A stretch of DNA of 64,000 nucleotides from Aporrectodea caliginosa (taxonomy: Eukaryota > Annelida > Clitellata > Crassiclitellata > Lumbricidae). Made by a program: the position numbers and the translations under genes. The stretch covers positions 141,353 to 205,352 of the forward strand of contig JACEVL010000979.1 of the NCBI GenBank assembly GCA_020284085.1. Direction: 5' to 3'. Of this stretch, positions 1-12,212 are shown piece after piece (within the stretch, counting starts at the first letter, position 1; the number at the start of each line of letters is the position of its first letter). The notes under the pieces are model-generated. The model was given only the letters and a program-made list of their open reading frames with translations, did no database searches and had not been told where the DNA came from.

Positions 1-1148
1 GGAAATAGAATATTGTCGCCGCTAATTCACAAACATTTTCTGAATATGGAACAACAATCGTATACAACAACATCTTCTAAAACTTTCTGCCTTCGTCCGA
101 TTGCATTGTATGGATGCATTGTGTTGTGCATGGCTGTTTTAGTTAGACGGTAAAAAGTCTCACGCGCTGTAGCTACAGCGAAATTAATTTGGACACCTAT
201 AGAACATGCCAATTGCCAATGGGAATCATACTATAAACTTAACAGTCTTTCATGGTTCAGAAGCTCAAGATTACAAGCTTGTCATCTGGGGTTTTCTGCA
301 GCCGGTCTTTTTTCCAGCGTTATTCGGCCGCATTCCATTCATCGCCCCGTCGGCCTTTCATAAATCAACGCGGCGGCGCAGCGGCGATTATGACTGCGCC
401 GGTGGCCTTCCATCCAGCACTTGAATGAGTTTTCGATTTTATGCCATACCCTAAACGATCTCTTCCGATTTCCACGCACAATAATTACACTACGTCGCTT
501 GCCAAAATAAATTGGAATTTCAAGAAGATGCGTTGGGACATATGGAACACGCCCACTGGCGGACGGTCAACACTTTGAAACGTCCGAACGGCCTGATATG
601 GAGGAGGGTTCGCTGTCGTATCTGGACCGGAAGGAGAAGACCCCCGATCGCCGTATCCATGTCGCTTCGACGAATTTTCTGCAAATAAATCTCGCTCCGT
701 GGACATTCAAAACAACGGACGTCTGGTAAATTTTCCGTTGGCTTGATTTAACCTCCTTGCGTGCTAATTCGCACAATAATATTCGCTGGACTTCAGCTTT
801 GATTGAGAATCAACAAGTGCAAGAGACGATTAAATGCATGGTGCCAGAAGAAATTAAAGTAGACATTCGAATTGGCAAACACATAGGGGTGGTTCTACCA
901 TAACGAAGTAAATGATAACCTACGTTAAAGGTCTAAAAGGCAGGCTCTTTTAAGTTTATTTAAAGTTTTTTATGTTTAATGTCCAATAATTCATATACCG
1001 AATTATCCTACACATAAGCAAAACAGTCATCAAACAGTACATTAATGTCAGTGTTCAATAATTCCTCTATTTCTAATCTCTACTTAACCAACACCAGATT
1101 ATAATTAGGGTATATGTTATCTGATATAAACTACCTCCACGTGGATAG

Positions 1149-1150
<2 letters not shown>
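1..1150. other. Unassigned non-coding stretch
   Basis: I recognise no gene here. Short ORFs exist on both strands, but none shows a known motif, a plausible exon boundary or a repeat signature. The part near 320-420 is more GC-rich than its surroundings. It may be old repeat sequence. Confidence 0.4.

Positions 1151-1194
<44 letters not shown>
1151..1194. repeat. (TA)n microsatellite
   Basis: An uninterrupted run of about 22 TA dinucleotides. Confidence 0.95.
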
Positions 1195-1196
<2 letters not shown>

Positions 1197-1476
1197 TTAG
1201 GGCATAGCTAAGTTTCCAACGCATGACTCCCTCAAGATCACACAAACGTTTTTTCTAAATGTTTCCTCCCTGTTAGCTTAAGAAGTATACATTAATTGAT
1301 TATTCGGTGGACTTCGCTCACAGTTCATCTTGATGTGTGCGTCGGTCACTTCAACTCAGGGGCGGAGACTTAGGGGGGGACAGGGGGGGACGGTCCCCCC
1401 AAAACTTGAGGTGGGGGGACGGAGCTGCTTATATCCCCCCAATATTTCTGAAATATTTCATGAATATAATAATAAT

Positions 1477-3040
1477 AGCTACGAGTGACAGCGAGCAATT
1501 TTGTTCAGATGACATTTTAAAATGCTACCATTACAGTGTGGAAGTTCAAAAAATTTTAAATAGGGCAGGGGTCACATCCCCTCCCCAAACCCCTCCCCAA
1601 ACTCAAACACGACTCAAACTACATGTTAGCTAAAAGTGACAGCTGGTTCTTATCAGCACTCAAATTATAGAGCAATTTTGTTCAGATGACATTTTAAAAT
1701 GTTACCGTTACAGTGTGGAAATTCAAAAATTTTGCATGGGGAAGGGTCGCATCCCTCCCCAAACCCCTTCCCAAACTCAAACACGACTCAAGCTACATGT
1801 AAGCTACGAGTGACAGCTTGTTCCTATCAGCACTCAAATTATAGAGCAATTTTGTTCAAATGACAGCTTAAAATGCTACCATTACAGTGTGGAAATTCAA
1901 AAAATTTAAGATAGGGGAGGGTCACATCCCCTCCCCAAACCCCTCCCCAAACTCAAACACGACTCAAGCTACATGTAAGCTACGAGTGACAGCTTGTTCC
2001 TATCAGCACTCAAATTATAGAGCAATTTTGTTCAAATGACATAGTGATGTAAATTTACCGGTAAAATATTTTTGCGGTAAACAATCCGGATTTTTTACCG
2101 GTAAAATTGGTAAAATATGGTAAAAAATAGTAAAAAATAATTTAAGTGATGTAATATCTTGGTTATGTTCCCCAACGGTGTGTTTAGCCATTTATCAGTT
2201 ACAGACAAATATTCTTATGCCTTAGTAGTCCTGTTGCATTGCTAAATAGATAGTTTGTTTGAGAAAAACACATTTTATTACAAAGTGAGTTTTTGTCCAC
2301 TGTCACAAATTGCACAATTGTTGTAAGTGACTCAGTCCAGATGAAAACTTCTCTGATATTTGGTAGGCCTATATATCAGGTCTCATTCACTGTAAAAAGT
2401 TACAACTGATCAGTTATAGTAGGTAGACTTTAGAGAAATAGAAGATAGTAGCTGTCTATTAGGCCTTTCAGTAGCCAAATATTACTTGCCACTTGCCAGG
2501 AGATTTCATAGGCAGATTTCTGCTACAGAAAATGGTGCATGAAAAACTAGTTGAAATTTTGAAAGAAATAACAGAGTATTATTTCAACACAATTCAGCAA
2601 TCATCCTACATTATTTGTCAATGGGTGATGAGCCCGTGAACAGAAAGAAAGAATTTTACACAGCAAAGCGCATAGGGCATATATCTGAGCAACACCCAAG
2701 CCTATTATCAGTTGCTACAATCTTGTGAATGAAGCTGACATTGAAAACCTTCAGTGAATATTGATACTAATAATATTATTTATGTTATTTAATAGACCCT
2801 AAGTGAAAAGAAATAAAACTTTAAGCATTTACCATTTGAATAATTTTTTACCATATTTTACCTCTTTTTTACCACGTTAAAATATAATGCGGATTTTTTA
2901 CCGGTAAAAATCCGGATTTTACCGGTAAAAATCATTTCACATCACTAAAATGACAGCTTAAAATGCTACCATTACAGTGTGGAAATTCAAAAATTTTAGA
3001 TGGGGAGGGGGCACATCCCCTCCCCAAACCCTCCCCTGCT
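1477..3040 (+). repeat. Tandem array of ~176-bp units inside the hAT-like element
   Basis: Units begin at 1477 (shortened, 151 bp), 1628, 1802 and 1978, giving periods of 174-176 bp. Each unit carries AGCTACGAGTGACAGC near its start, a central TTACAGTGTGGAA and a C-rich block CCCCTCCCCAAACCCC. The fourth unit is split by the insertion at 2042-2947 and resumes at 2956. Confidence 0.9.
2042..2947 (+). mobile_element. Nested hAT-like transposon (906 bp)
   Basis: The ends are TAGTGATGT and ACATCACTA, perfect 9-bp inverted repeats followed by more distant inverted similarity. The sub-terminal DNA on both sides is packed with the palindrome TTTACCGGTAAA. An exact 8-bp duplication AAATGACA flanks it (2034-2041 and 2948-2955). 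Removing the element plus one duplication copy restores the array unit exactly as in the neighbouring copy. No intact transposase ORF is visible. The 8-bp duplication supports hAT, although the TAG start is less typical than CAG. Confidence 0.85.
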
Positions 3041-3129
3041 CGGCGCTGCGCGCCTCGCCGATCGCCCTTCGGCCGCTCTTTCACCGGTCCCCCCAAACCC
3101 AAGACCAAGTCTCCGCCTATGCTTCAACT

Positions 3130-4910
3130 TAACTTCGTCAACTCTTCAGTTGATCCAATTCAGACCAATTTCATCGAGATACAAATCGACTGAATTCAAG
3201 TCGTCCTTTGTTTCGATTTCTTGGTCACTGTTCACGCAACGATTATCGACGAAATGACGCCTCGCAATTGCACCACTCGAGTTCATGGACAACTGACGAT
3301 CGACAGAAACATTAGTTGGCTTCGATCTGATCTGGAGTTATCAACCGAAAACGTCCTTCAAGCAGAACGTCTAACCTCTCCGACGGATTTCGTGACATAA
3401 CTAAAGAAATTCCTATCAGCTCCAGTCGCGCGCTCTTTAGCAAATTCGTCTGCTCCTAGCCAACCGTTTTAATTCAAACTTCTACCAATGGTTCTCTGCT
3501 GCCCATGCTAAGCCAATAATAATACAGTCTTTACCACAGCCTAACTTAATTTTACTATAACGCTTAATGATGCTGGTATCTTCGTTGCTGCTGGCAATTA
3601 AATACTTAATACTATACAGAAGCACGCATCTTTATAGCTACAGCATGAAGACTGTACAATTAAGCCCACACAAACATAGACTGAATTGACAAAGCAAGTG
3701 TTCGTTTTGTGGAACAGTCAGTAGACTAATGCTCTATTCAGTTTCGGTGTTATGTCTATATAGGTCTCTAATTCTCATTTTACGTAAAATCCCAGATTAC
3801 TATGTAGTGTCAGGGTTAGTAGTCAGCAAGCACTGTCTAAGAACCTGTAATCTTTTACATTGACATTTCCTCATGAACATTTCTTCATTGATCATTCATT
3901 TCCATCACAACGTAGGAGTATAATAGGTCTAAATAGTCTTTTTTTTAATTGTGCTTCGCTTTTCTGCAGTTTTAGTGTTTTGCGTGTTGATCTTATATAG
4001 TAGGCTATAGCCTAGAATTGTGAAGAAGAGCCCCGTAGCCTAAACTAAGTAGAAGGCAGCAGCATTAAATGAAGCACTTCACCTGTAGTCTCCTCCGCGC
4101 GTGCATGAAGAAGTTCCCTATGCAGACGGTGATGTAGTGGCCTTGTGCGGTGTTGTTGATTCGCTTCTTCTGTCGGGTGCATCTGATTAGGACGGCAGCG
4201 AAGCTTAGCCACGCCCCCCCCCACATGGTCGCCATGATTTCAGTGCAGTTCTAAGCACCCGCCGATGATTCTTAAATACGATTTATCGTCGTTGTCGTTG
4301 GTCATCTTGAGAGGCAGACAGATCCCTGCAGCAGCCAGAGACGACCAGACGCTCTTCCTGTCCCAGTGCTCCCTCCGACCGTGAGGCTGCTGGAGCCCGA
4401 TCGAAGCAGCAGGCCATCAATCAATCATTCGGACTTCTGACTGTTCGCCGCACATCAAACAACGCGGAAGAAAGATAAGCACAGTAGCGCCTCTTAGCGA
4501 AAGAGCGCGGAATCTAAGTGGAGAGGCGTCACTTGCAAAGGACCAGATACACGGACAGATCGAGTGGGCGATATAGGCGCCGGAGCAATGAGCGAGACAT
4601 AATCCTCTAAGTTCCTTCAGCAGATGCGAAAACGAATGCAACAACAACTCTGAGAACAAATCGATAGACATGGTGCTGAATTGCTGTCGAAAGTCTATGG
4701 CTGCATTTGTCAAAGAACGTTGCTGACGAACTGTGATCTAATCGTTTGATGGAATAGCAGATCAACTATGCAATGCTGTTGATCATGTTTATCTATGTTT
4801 AACATGAAACTCATTTCTAATTTATTAAATTTGTTCAAGGTAGTCACTAATGAGAGTATTCACTAATAAAAATAATCACACGAATTGAACACTCATTTAG
4901 ATTACCTAAA
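3130..4910. other. Unassigned non-coding stretch
   Basis: No recognisable gene, RNA or transposon coding sequence was found. The only open frames are short, and none has a known motif. Confidence 0.4.
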
Positions 4911-4914
4911 TATC

Positions 4915-4948
4915 GACTGACTGACTGATTGACTGACTGATTGACTGA
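4915..4948. repeat. TGAC/TGAT tetranucleotide repeat
   Basis: Short alternating CTGA and TTGA units. A related GATT-rich tract occurs at 5693-5722. Confidence 0.8.
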
Positions 4949-5849
4949 GCGGACAAACGATTGGTTGGCTGGTTGATTGGTTGCATGTGTAGCTGTTTAG
5001 TGGGCTGACTGGGTGACCACTTATTTGAAATTTGGTATTTCAACGTCTGAGGCAAGCCTTATAATGATTTCTCTATGCAGATGAACTCTTTGTTCTCGAT
5101 TAATTTTAAAACCACCCAAGTTACCGTTATCTGAGCGTTTATGACTAAAAGGTCCTACTTAAATGGCGCTGTGCCACATGGCTAGATATAATAATTACAT
5201 ATAACGACATGCGTCGACCACTTAATACCTATCTGCATCGAAATGTGCCTGGCAAACACCAACCATGCCCAGGCCAAGAATAAGGTATCAAGCGAATTTA
5301 TGTGCATAGTAGGCTACTTAATTGGTCGATCAGGACCGATCAGATTGTCCGCCTTCGAATTGGTAACCGTGCGCGCGTCACTCATAGCTACCAATTGGAC
5401 AAATCTGCGGTTTCCAGTCAATGTTCAGACGCACTGAACACGCAACTGACTAACCAGATCTAGCTCCGCGATCAGGCATTTTTGCTCATTGTTCTATCGT
5501 CGGCGACTAAAATGCTTATGGGAATTTTCTTTCTCTACCCCAATACGATAGATTGACAGCCTTGTAATTTCTATGATTTCGTCAAGATGCTGTAACCAGA
5601 GTCTCATCGCATAGGCCTACGTCATCGGTGACTTCGTTATACGTTAAACGACATCACTATAGTCAGCTAGATCTCTTGAATAAACGAATATCGATTGATT
5701 GATTAATTAATTGATTGATTGATCACCTCTCGGTTTAAGATGACAAGACCAGAATCGACTGGGCAATCAGTCATTTCCTAAGCAGAGACCATAGTTTAGC
5801 TGTTCATTTTTATTGGCGCATTAATTAGCGTCGCTAAATTACGTTTAGG

Positions 5850-5928
5850 AAAGAGCACAGCAAAGAGAAAATTGGCGTCATTGGAAGTTGGAACCTGCCG
5901 AAGGGCAGAGAACTTAAAGAAAAAGAAG
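5850..5928 (+). mobile_element. LINE 3'-end remnant (same tail as the LINE at 10785-11875)
   Basis: This stretch matches the last codons and 3' UTR of the LINE ending near 11875. Both contain GGCGTCATT, then GAAGTTGGAACCTGCCGAAG and GGCAGAGAACTTAAAGAA. It is therefore a severely 5'-truncated insertion of the same family, or a SINE using the same tail. The 900 bases before it hold nothing else that I can identify. Confidence 0.8.
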
Positions 5929-6014
5929 TTACGTTACCAGATTGTGCTAGATAACATAATTAATAGGCCTATAATTATGTAATTGCTTACATTAGGCCTA
6001 TACAAGTATACATA

Positions 6015-6814
6015 CACTGTGTCCACGATAAAGTAGATCACTAGACTTTGTTACATATCTTGGTCAATTGTAGTAGTATAGGTACTAAATTTGGTGCACA
6101 TGAACGTCAGTCTATTCTATCTAAACACTGCAAATTTTATTACAATTGATGCAACGGTTACGAGGATATACCCTTGTGAAATTGGGTGGTTCAGGAACCA
6201 AGTTACCAACACGTAAAACGCATCGACAGATGCGTGCGCGGCTGATCATCCTGACTCAGCACCAGTTCTCCGACAGCATTGATATTTGTTTGCGTCCGTG
6301 GTTTTGTTTGCGTCTCGTGGTTTCCTTGCAACTGATCCGGTTGTGGCAATCTTTTTTAACAGCTTGCTGACACCAGCTAGGGACCAATTTTTCATTGGAA
6401 ATTCTGTAATGAGTCTCCTACGCCATACCCCTTCGTCTCTCTCAACTCCTTGATTAAAATCTTGTCCTCTGCACTGAAAACCATTTCTTTACAACCAACT
6501 ACTGTTACGTAAAACAGGTCTCGTAGTGTAGGCTAATTGTTTCCGAAAATGACGCTTATAAACAACAGCCTATCCCTGCGGTAGCCAGAAAAATGACGTA
6601 ATTCTATGCGTTTTACGTGTTGGTAACTTGGTTCCAGAACCACCCAATTTCATAAGGGTATATCCTCGTAACCGTTGCATCAATTGTAATAAAATTTGCA
6701 GGGTATAGATAGAATAGACTGAAGTTCATGTGCACCAAATTTAATACCTATAATAGTACAATTGACCAAGATATTTAACAAAGTCTAGTGATCTACTTTA
6801 TCGTGGACACAGTG
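6015..6814. mobile_element. Tc1/mariner-type foldback element with ~210-bp inverted repeats
   Basis: The left arm (6015-6223) and right arm (6605-6814) are inverted copies of each other with few mismatches. The outer ends read CACTGTGTCCACGATAAAG and its complement. TA dinucleotides flank the element (6013-6014 and 6815-6816), as expected for Tc1/mariner target duplication. The ~380-bp centre has no transposase. Such long-TIR elements can fold into a large hairpin. The short ORF at 6146-6370 is only part of the left arm and centre. Confidence 0.88.
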
Positions 6815-7384
6815 TAGTTATAAAGATCATGCATTTTAACTTGTACACAACTCACAAAACAAATTTATTGAGGCGTGAAATAAGGAAGGAACAGAAAACG
6901 ATAATATGCATACCTGGTGCAACTGGTAATAATAATTACTTAGGCCTACATATAATTTCGATATTCAATTAAACTAATGTCCGACACAATTTGCCACTGA
7001 CAGAAAATAACGCGATTGCAAGTGAACTATGCCGACTATTCAGCAATTTAGCCTGTTCTCCTGCAGCAGGACATAAGCTACATTATTATGAACAGCAACA
7101 TATCTATAGCATCCTCCTATCATAATTAGTAGGCCTATAGTACAGGAAGGTCTGCTGTCCTGAGAATTCTGTATTCTGGTTTGTTTTTGTTTTATCCCTA
7201 TTTCTGTGTTACCATATTTTGAGGAATAAAAGATTGATGCTATCATAGTGCAGACTCTCGCAAAGAACCCGAACACGGAAAGTATTCTGTGAGGCTGAAA
7301 AAAGATGCCAACTACAGTCCTAGCCTGAACGTACTCTTGCTGAGAACATTAAATTTTGTGGCTAAACATCAAACTCCGTCAAAA
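6815..7384. other. Unassigned non-coding stretch
   Basis: Nothing recognisable here apart from a TAGGCCTA octamer near 7131. Confidence 0.4.
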
Positions 7385-8460
7385 CCCAGATATCAGCCTG
7401 GATGACCAACAACCTGCTACATCTGCCCCTTTAAAAACAGAATATTATTATTGAATTCCACGAGCCATAAAGCAAAACTAACTTATCCTTCCGGTCTTTT
7501 CCCAGCAGTTCTCACTACTCCCGTGCCTTACTCTTCTCCTGTCCGCAATATTGGAATCATCTTCGATCGAAAAAACCGTTACCTTTGCCGGCCATATTAC
7601 CCAGATATCTCGCAACTGCTATAGGCACATTCGTGACCTTCATCCACTGAGCGCAATACTTGAATACAAGACCGCCTGCACAATAGCCACCTCATGGTTC
7701 ATTCCAAACTCAATTGCTGTAATTCCGTTTTATACAACGTCGAATATTCTTAAACAGAGCGCCTGTAAACAGTCCAGAACGCTCTCGCCCGCGCAGTCAC
7801 CTAGTCACCAAAACTCCCAAACACCACCACATAACCCTGTTCTCAAATCACTACACGGGCTAAAAGTCCCTCAGCGCATCCATTACAAAATTGTATCTAT
7901 TACCTGCAATTAACGACTTACGAACCTCCTACATTCGCCAGCAATTCACCATCCAACCGCCCAGGTCTACTCGCTCATTATCATACCTTTCTCTCTCTCG
8001 GCCTCAGAAATTTCATCCTCTGTGAAATTCTGCAACCGCTCCTTAGTCTATGCTGCACCAGCTCTATGGAATGAACTCCCAAAAGACCTGCGCCAGTTGG
8101 CGCATCCTCCTATCTCGCAAGTCAATTTCATCTCTCCTCTGCTATACTTTCCACTTACTACTGAAAACCGAACTCTTCAAGCTATCCTATCCCGATTCTA
8201 CTCCAATGCCACCACACGACCACCATCATCCCCCGATTACCACCGTAGCACCATGCATGCTGTTACCGTAGCACCATGCATGCTGTCTCCTCGGCTTCAC
8301 CTCCCAGGATTCTGACCGGGCACCGGAACGGACAAAGCAACCTGGCTATGACTGACTTGATTTTGATATTGCACCGGTGAATGAGCTGGTCCTCTGACGC
8401 GGCTTCCGTGTGGCACTGAGATATTTGGAAGAGTTACATTACCTTACATTACATCATTCT
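7385..8460 (+). pseudogene. Decayed CR1/L2-type LINE reverse-transcriptase C-terminus
   Basis: Translation in shifting frames gives pieces typical of the C-terminal half of CR1/L2-like ORF2. They are AWMTNNLLHL near 7400, HITQISRNCYRHIRDLHP near 7590, VLKSLHGLKVPQRIHYKIVS near 7840, and YAAPALWNELPKDLRQ near 8050. Frameshifts and stops break the frame. The sequence ends in a short TTACATTACATT tail near 8440-8455, as LINE 3' ends often do. It is 5'-truncated and dead. Confidence 0.85.
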
Positions 8461-8915
8461 GAACTGGATGACGAACTTGAGGCATTAAAGATAGACCTGT
8501 GAACGAGTGAACATTGAAGTGACCGTCTACAAAATAACTGCAGTATAACTTTACTCCGAAAACTTGAACAAACACCCGGAAAATCGTAACACATAAATGT
8601 TTTTATCATCAGAAATTAAATAATTACTAGTAGTTCAGTCTGAAATATAGCTTCACCAAGTTCATCATACTGACATATCGTCACCTCTTCGGCTTTGCGG
8701 AAAATGTCCGCTGATATTGAGTAGTTTAACTGCGCTTCCTCAGACCTCCTTGACGACAGTTTGAGGAAGAGTGTGAACTTGACATTTCTGAGTTTTTCAC
8801 GTCCAACACGATTCCATCTCCATCACTTCTTCCTTCTAACCTGTCTCTCATCTTTCTTATCTCTCGGCTCATTCCGACAACGACAAAATAAACAACACAG
8901 AACTACCGACAAAGT

Positions 8916-9092
8916 GAGCTTACGGGATTTTAAGCCACGCCAGAGACTCCCTGCCATATAACGAGCTTACGGGATTTTAAGTCACGCCAGAGGCCCAGCA
9001 GGTCTACTACTAACAAACTACTGACGCACAAATACAAAAACGAACGAGCAAACTCCATGAGCTTACGGGATATTAGGCCACGCCAGAGACCC
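8916..9092 (+). repeat. Spaced direct repeat GAGCTTACGGGATTTTAAG
   Basis: Three ~34-bp copies start near 8916, 8963 and 9058, each continuing with CACGCCAGAG. The spacings of 47 and 95 bp suggest a 47-bp periodicity with one degenerate unit. The function is unknown. Confidence 0.75.
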
Positions 9093-9329
9093 ATGGGGCC
9101 GCTTACTCACAAACAACTACTAACACAAACCCAGACGACACAAAGCCATAGTGCAACCGTAACATGCATCACAATCGATCCATCTCGTCGCCGAAGGCAG
9201 AATCATCGCCGCCAACCACAGGTATCTATAGAAACACAGTTAAACCACAAAGCTTATTGTTACAAGTTATGACAGATATATATTATCTTCATAGGAAAGA
9301 ATAAAGTAAAAGATTAACCTGCTGTAGAG

Positions 9330-9745
9330 GACCTCATTTGTTGGCACCGCACTGCCTCCCTATCTGCCAACGCATCAAGTACAGAGTAGCTGCTCTGGTT
9401 TGGCGCTGTCTCCAGGGCCTAGCCCCAATTTATCTCCGTCGCGCTGCTGCTTGATTTCGGGTGTCCCGCGGCCGCGGGGTGTCGCCTCCTATAATACGCT
9501 CAGCAGAAAAAGGAGTTCTTCTGGTTCTGTTTGCTCGTACCGCAACTATGCGGAATCGAGCTTTTTCTGTGGTATGCCCAGTGATCTGGAATGGTCTCCT
9601 CTAGAGCTGCGTATATACCCTGGGACTCTGCCTGAAACTTTCCTCACTAAACGTAAAACTATTCTTTTTGGACGCGTTGGAGTCGGGAGCGCCTCTGAGT
9701 AGTTTCCTTGAAGGGGCGCTATATAAATTCCCGAGTGAATGAATA
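9330..9745 (+). pseudogene. LINE 3' end with SINE-like tail
   Basis: Conceptual translation with stops reads like a LINE C-terminus: 'RIKYRVAALVWRCLQGLAP' near 9370 and 'RNRAFSVVCPVIWNGLL' near 9550. The 3' end, from GTCGGGAGCGCCTCTGAGTA to GGGGCGCTATATAAAT and then GAATGAATG, is nearly the same as the last ~70 bp of the SINE at 20062-20349. AGCGCC and GGCGCT can pair into a 3' hairpin. Confidence 0.8.
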
Positions 9746-9869
9746 CATCGGGAAGATTTATGTTCCATTCTCAAGTCAACCAGATAAATGATGGTTGCGC
9801 TCGGCTGCTCATGCAGTAATGCATGTGCCACGCTTCTTCATATATAGGCCCAGGCCTATCACCTCAAAC

Positions 9870-10258
9870 CAGAGGTGCAAAAAACCAAACTTTTTTCAAA
9901 ATGAAAATTTGGTTTTTTGGTTTTTTGGTTTTATTTGGTTTTTGGTTTTTTGGTTTTATGTTTTTGAGATTTTCCTATTTCGGATCATAAAACTAAAAAA
10001 TGGCATAATACCGTTCAAATTAATCAGATGCATATAAATGAAATTAACTAGAACAGTAGAACCGTAGAATGTCATAAAACGAAGTTAACAAAGACCATAC
10101 AACAATTGCCAAGAGACTTGAAGAGACGAATTTTTGGCATTTATAATTTTGAAATTTGTAAAAAACCAAAAAACCAAAATTTGCAGATTTTTGTTTTTTT
10201 TGTTTTTTTAAAACCAAAAAAAAACAAAAACCAAAAAACCAAGCCTTTAACAGCCCTG
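9870..10258. mobile_element. hAT-like MITE built of GGTTTTTT-rich inverted arms (389 bp)
   Basis: The left end starts CAGAGGTGCAAAAAACC and the right end closes ...TTAACAGCCCTG. A perfect 8-bp duplication CCTCAAAC lies on both sides (9862-9869 and 10259-10266). Both arms are dominated by GGTTTTTTGG / CCAAAAAACC and can fold back. The CAGAGGTG start resembles several hAT families. The apparent ORFs here are products of the homopolymer-rich arms. Confidence 0.87.
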
Positions 10259-10711
10259 CCTCAAACCCAATGTTCTCGAACTTCCTCTAGGAACAGTCCT
10301 CCGCTGTACATAGGCCTACATGTACATACACGCTATTGCATTTAGCACTATTTATCAGCAAACATTTTCAAAATGTCTTAAAATGACATTAAATGTTTAG
10401 ATGGGATAGACAGTCATGAAGGAAGAGGAGGAGGGGAAGAAGAAGAGGAAAATAAAGAAGAAGAAAAGCAGTCTCTTAATTAAGCTAACTTGAGAGGCAG
10501 CTATGAGTAGGCGGCTGTAGGCCTGTTATATATGGACGAGGAGACAACTGTGAGCCATCGACAGTGGATCACATCGCCTATCGCACGTCGTTCCTCATTC
10601 TAAATTCTACGTGCTTCAGAACTTTGAACTTGCTGTCATCTGTCAACTCTAGTTCGGAAGCTATTGGTTGAGTCAGTAGTGTGTGCGACCCACCACTGGT
10701 GACTCTTCTAG
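10259..10711. other. Unassigned non-coding stretch
   Basis: It contains a GA-rich tract at 10419-10468 and no identifiable gene. Confidence 0.4.
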
Positions 10712-10784
10712 TTGTCTGAGCTATATATGGCTTTGCTAACCGATATATGTTCTGTTCTTAATTACATTAAGCATCATTATAGTC

Positions 10785-11875
10785 TAGAGGTTTACATCTG
10801 TTTTGTGGATTATGAAAAGGCGTTTGACAGGGTAGATTGGAGGAAGCTGATGACTGCACTGAGACGAAGAGGAATCGACTGGAAAGATAGGAGGCTTATA
10901 GGGAACCTCTATATGAACCAGCAAGTAAAGATAAGAATAGATGGAGAATGTTCAGAGGAAGGAGAAATTGGAAGGGGAGTAAGACAAGGATGTCCTCTAT
11001 CACCACTCCTCTTTAACATATATATAGAGGAGCTAATACAGGAGGCAATGGAGGAGATAGAAGAAGGAGTAAAGGTAGGAGGAAGACTTATAAAAGCCTT
11101 AAGATTTGCTGACGACCAAGCAATGTTGGCGACGACACAGGCAGGTCTACAGAAGATGATGGACAAATTAAATCGGACCTCAAAGACATACAACATGAAA
11201 ATAAACATTGGAAAGACAAAGAGTATGAGGATAAGCCGAGAGGAGGGGGAGGTAACAGAGAAAATAAAAATCAACGGTGAGGAGGTGGAACAGGTCAAGA
11301 GCTTTTGTTACTTGGGAAGCATGATGACAACAGATGCAAGGTGTCAAAGTGACGTGAAACGAAGAATAGCACTGGGAAAAGATGCTTTCATGAAAAGAGG
11401 AGAATTGTTGAGAGGAGGGCTAAATAAAAGCCTAAAGAAAAGACTGGTCAAAACACTGGTATGGAGTGTGGCACTATATGGGTCAGAGACCTGGACCATC
11501 AGGAAAGATGAGATTAAGAAATTAGAAGCTTTTGAGATGTGGATCTGGAGAAGGATGGAGAAGGTGAGCTGGACTGAGCATATAACGAACGACGAGGTAC
11601 TACAAATGGTTGATGAAAAACGATCGCTAATAACAACAATAAGAGAAAGACAGAAGAACTGGGTGGGGCACGTATTAAGAGGAGACTCCCTCCTGAAAGA
11701 AATCATAGAAGGGAGAATGGTAGGGAAAAGAGGGAGGGGAAGACCGAGGCAGATGATGCTGGGATGGATGGCCGACGGATACAGCGAATTAAAGGAAAAA
11801 GCACAGCACAGAGAAGAGTGGCGTCATTGAAGTTGGAACCTGCCGAAGGGCAGAGAACTTAAAGAAGAAAGAAGA
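10785..11875 (+). pseudogene. 5'-truncated non-LTR retrotransposon: reverse transcriptase to C-terminus
   Basis: An open frame (10712-11830, recognisable from ~10785) encodes the reverse-transcriptase palm and C-terminal region. It includes FVDYEKAFDRVDW, GVRQGCPLSPLLFN, the catalytic segment FADDQAM (usual form F/YADD) and YLGSMMTTD. The C-terminal part has LVWSVALYGSETWTIRK, NWVGHVLRGDSL and the basic GKRGRGRPRQ. This C-terminus is common in animal LINEs annotated as endonuclease-reverse transcriptase. The N-terminal endonuclease and the start of the RT are missing, so the copy cannot retrotranspose alone. The frame has no stop, which suggests a fairly young insertion. The 3' UTR is short and ends in an AAAGAAGAAAGAAG tail. 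Confidence 0.9.
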
Positions 11876-12212
11876 TAGTCTAGAGCAGTTTTGCAGTTTG
11901 AGTAGCGCTATACAAATATTCAATTAGGCCTACAATTACAATATAGGCTACGCACATGCATATTCAAGTGCTGAGTTGGACAATTCTTTCGTTTAACTTT
12001 GAAAAACGCGGTTCCACTGAGCAGATTTTCGAAATTGCTCTTTGCATTTGCAGATCGTCTTAGTTTCTTGTTGCATCTGTGCCATCAAGAATAAGAAGAC
12101 ATATGCCGACCGCACGAAGACACCAGCAATCTATATAGACATTAGACAATCATCACATTATTACCATTAAAAAATGATCAGATTATTGTAGCGAAATTCA
12201 TAATTGTCTTGG

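Larger units (their letters stand above)
1357..3121 (+). mobile_element. hAT-like non-autonomous transposon with internal 176-bp tandem repeats
   Basis: The element begins CAGGGGCGGAGACTT and ends AAGTCTCCGCCTATG, so the ends are inverted repeats with two mismatches. It is flanked by a perfect 8-bp duplication CTTCAACT at 1349-1356 and 3122-3129. CAG-type ends with 8-bp duplications are the hallmark of the hAT superfamily. No transposase is visible, so it would have to be mobilised in trans. The interior is mainly a tandem array, and it is interrupted by a second transposon (2042-2947). Without that insertion the element would be about 0.85 kb. G-rich and C-rich tracts lie just inside each end. 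Confidence 0.85.

Noticed and set aside
1337..1633. 98-codon ORF
   Set aside because: It lies across the left end and first tandem unit of the hAT-like element, with no motif.
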